A DNA stretch of 22,521 nt from NCBI GenBank assembly GCA_910592005.1, contig CAJVPP010001131.1, positions 1 through 22,521 on the forward strand, written 5' to 3'. The stretch comes from Funneliformis mosseae (taxonomy: Eukaryota > Glomeromycota > Glomeromycetes > Glomerales > Glomeraceae). Made by a program: the position numbers and the translations under genes. The notes beneath the pieces are model-generated. The model saw only the letters and a list, made by a program, of their open reading frames with translations. It did not search any database and was not told the origin of the DNA. Every line of letters starts with the position of its first letter. The stretch's first letter is position 1. Positions 21,330 to 22,521 of this stretch are shown in pieces.

Positions 21330-21870
21330 TCTTGGATTGGGTAAACTTTTTTGAGAATGTTACTAACATTCTCTTTCCTTCGCTTTTTAGGACTGGCCTT
21401 CTTTGAATCTTAGGAATTACTAGTAAGTGAGTTCTATTCTTCTTGAGTTAGTAGTTTTTTTTGAGAATGTTGCTAAAATTCTTTTTTGCTTCTCTTTTTT
21501 AAAATAGATTTTTTTTTGATCTTGAGAATTACCAGTGAGTGAATTCCCTTCTTTTTGAGTTGAATGAGCTTCTTTGAGAACGTTACTAATATTCTTTTTG
21601 CTTCTCTTTTTTAGGATTGGTCTTCTTAAAATCTTAGAAATTTATCAGTAGGTGAATTCTCTTTTTTTTTAAAACTAACCTTCTTTGAATCTTGGGAATT
21701 TACTAGTGAGTAAATTCCTTTCTTCTTAGGTTGAGTGGGCTTCTTTAAGAATGTTACTAACATTCTTTTTTCCTTCTTTTTTTTTAGAACTAACCTTCTT
21801 TAAACCTTGGAAATCAACTAGTAAGTTAAATTCCTTCAAAGAATAGTAAGCTTCTTTTGAGAATTACTGA
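21330..21870. repeat. Tandem repeat, period about 110 bp, with an internal palindrome
   Basis: Units begin TTGAGAATGT at 21351 and 21461, TTGAGAACGT at 21573, and in variant form near 21747 and 21857. A shortened unit lies around 21670. Each unit carries GAATGTTACTAACATTC or a variant, GCTTCTCTTTTTTAGGA, CTTCTTTGAATCTTGGGAAT, ACTAGTGAGTGAATTC and a CTTCTTGAGTTG block. The 17-base palindrome is perfect at 21355-21371 and 21749-21765. No open frame passes through. Confidence 0.8.
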
Positions 21871-21876
21871 CATCTA

Positions 21877-21985
21877 ATTCTAAAAAAAAAATAATTAGTA
21901 ATCTCTAAACTCCTTATCAAACTAATATTACAGTAGTCTGAAATTCTAAAAAAAGATAATTAATAATCTAAATACCTTTACTAAT
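21877..21985. repeat. Second, shorter block of the 66-bp satellite
   Basis: Roughly one and a half to two units with CTAATTCTAAAAAAAA, AATCTCTAAACTCCTTATCA, TAATATTACAGTAGTCTGAA and AATACCTTTACTAATATCAT. Same orientation as the block at 20364-20700. Confidence 0.8.
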
Positions 21986-22060
21986 ATCATGGCAATCCAT
22001 AAAAAAAGAAATATATAAATTAATTAATTAAATGTTTAGCTAAATAAATTTAGATCTAAA

Positions 22061-22103
22061 TTTAACAGATTGATCTAATGTTATGTAAGCAAGTTTTACT
22101 TTT
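22061..22103 (+). repeat. Right copy of the 43-bp direct repeat
   Basis: TTTAACAGATTGATCTAATG with TTATGTAAGCAAGTTTTACT matches 20721-20764 apart from three transitions. Together with the satellite block before each copy, it marks a duplicated segment. Confidence 0.75.
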
Positions 22104-22138
22104 AATTTTTGTATAGATTGATTAATATGATTAATATA

Positions 22139-22521
22139 CAGTGGGTAACAAAAGAAACGCAAGTGTGATTGGTCACCTTTGAACGGCTATAACTCATCAA
22201 CCACAAATGCTAGGAACATGATCTTGTACTTGTTTTAAAGCCCAAATCTTGAATTATATCCTGGCGAAATTTAGTATCAAGTTAATAATACCAATTATGT
22301 GTAAATTAACGATCTACATCAAAATTTCTTACATAGTAAAGTTTGGGCATAGAAAAATTTTTTAAGCACACTAGCTGCCACAAAACTGACACTGGATTCC
22401 GATTCTCCTCAGTGCGGCGATTCCAACAAGCTAAATTTCGTTGAAATCGGACCAGCCGATCAGGAATTATCGCGCAGCAAAGATCGGCAAATTATTATAT
22501 AAAAGGGGTTCGGCTACTTTT
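22139..22521 (+). mobile_element. Terminal part of a Tc1/mariner-like DNA transposon, cut by the window end
   Basis: At 22139 the A/T background switches to more balanced sequence beginning CAGTGGGTAACAAAAGAAAC, directly after a TA dinucleotide (22137-22138). That is the target and CAGTG start typical of Tc1/mariner elements. The word GGCTATAACTC about 45 bases in also occurs in many of their termini. No transposase frame begins before the window ends. The terminus is a recognised pattern; the element type would be confirmed by its second end and coding region, which are outside this window. Confidence 0.6.

Noticed and set aside
20721..22103. An LTR retrotransposon bounded by the direct repeats
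   Set aside because: No TG...CA ends, primer-binding site or polypurine tract, and no gag-pol frame between the copies.
1..22521. tRNA, rRNA or CRISPR arrays
   Set aside because: No T-loop-like GGTTCGAATCC pattern with matching arms, no rRNA-like conserved sequence, and no regularly spaced identical repeats with unique spacers.

Overview
The window reads as a strongly AT-rich nuclear contig from an early-diverging fungus, most likely an arbuscular mycorrhizal (Glomeromycotina, Rhizophagus-like) genome. Three things point there: short GT-AG introns in nearly every gene, a long multi-TOG XMAP215 protein interrupted by 24 introns, and decayed repeats of the kinds common in those genomes (a DUF7869 protein, a TET/JBP-like oxygenase, a Tc1/mariner-like end). 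The assignment is an inference from composition and gene style, not a match to a reference.

Layout. Bases 1-1918 are non-coding apart from a possible coding scrap on the minus strand (31-223). Bases 1919-9120 (+) hold a complete XMAP215/Dis1/Stu2 microtubule polymerase, which I spliced into 25 exons with all phases consistent, giving 1775 residues. It has four TOG modules, a disordered linker where metazoan proteins have TOG5, and the conserved C-terminal region. Bases 9675-11572 (-) hold a convergent gene for a Ser/Gln/Pro-rich protein with two predicted membrane helices near its C-terminus. Its first exon is missing from my model, and a nuclear-envelope (Pom34-like) role is only a weak suggestion. 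The two genes are tail to tail.

Bases 12100-15400 look like a dead mobile element or element cluster. They contain an inverted repeat, a small plus-strand ORF, a long minus-strand coiled-coil/cysteine ORF and a minus-strand DUF7869 protein. The minus ORFs carry many in-frame stops and several frameshifts. Most stops are TAA/TAG where glutamine fits, and some are TGA where Trp or Arg fits; one TAG replaces the Gln of the G-Q-N-K-N motif. This is the expected footprint of C:G to T:A transitions. The intact host genes use the standard code.

Bases 15600-16337 (+) hold a small spliced gene whose first exon-intron units are tandem duplicates. The rest of the window (16340-22521) is repeats: three tandem-repeat families, a long inverted repeat with a 26-bp perfect palindrome, a decayed TET/JBP-like dioxygenase on the minus strand (18711-20083) that has lost its metal-binding histidines, a 66-bp satellite present twice with a shared flank, and at the right edge the start of a Tc1/mariner-like element running out of the window. 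No rRNA, tRNA, CRISPR or plasmid feature was seen.
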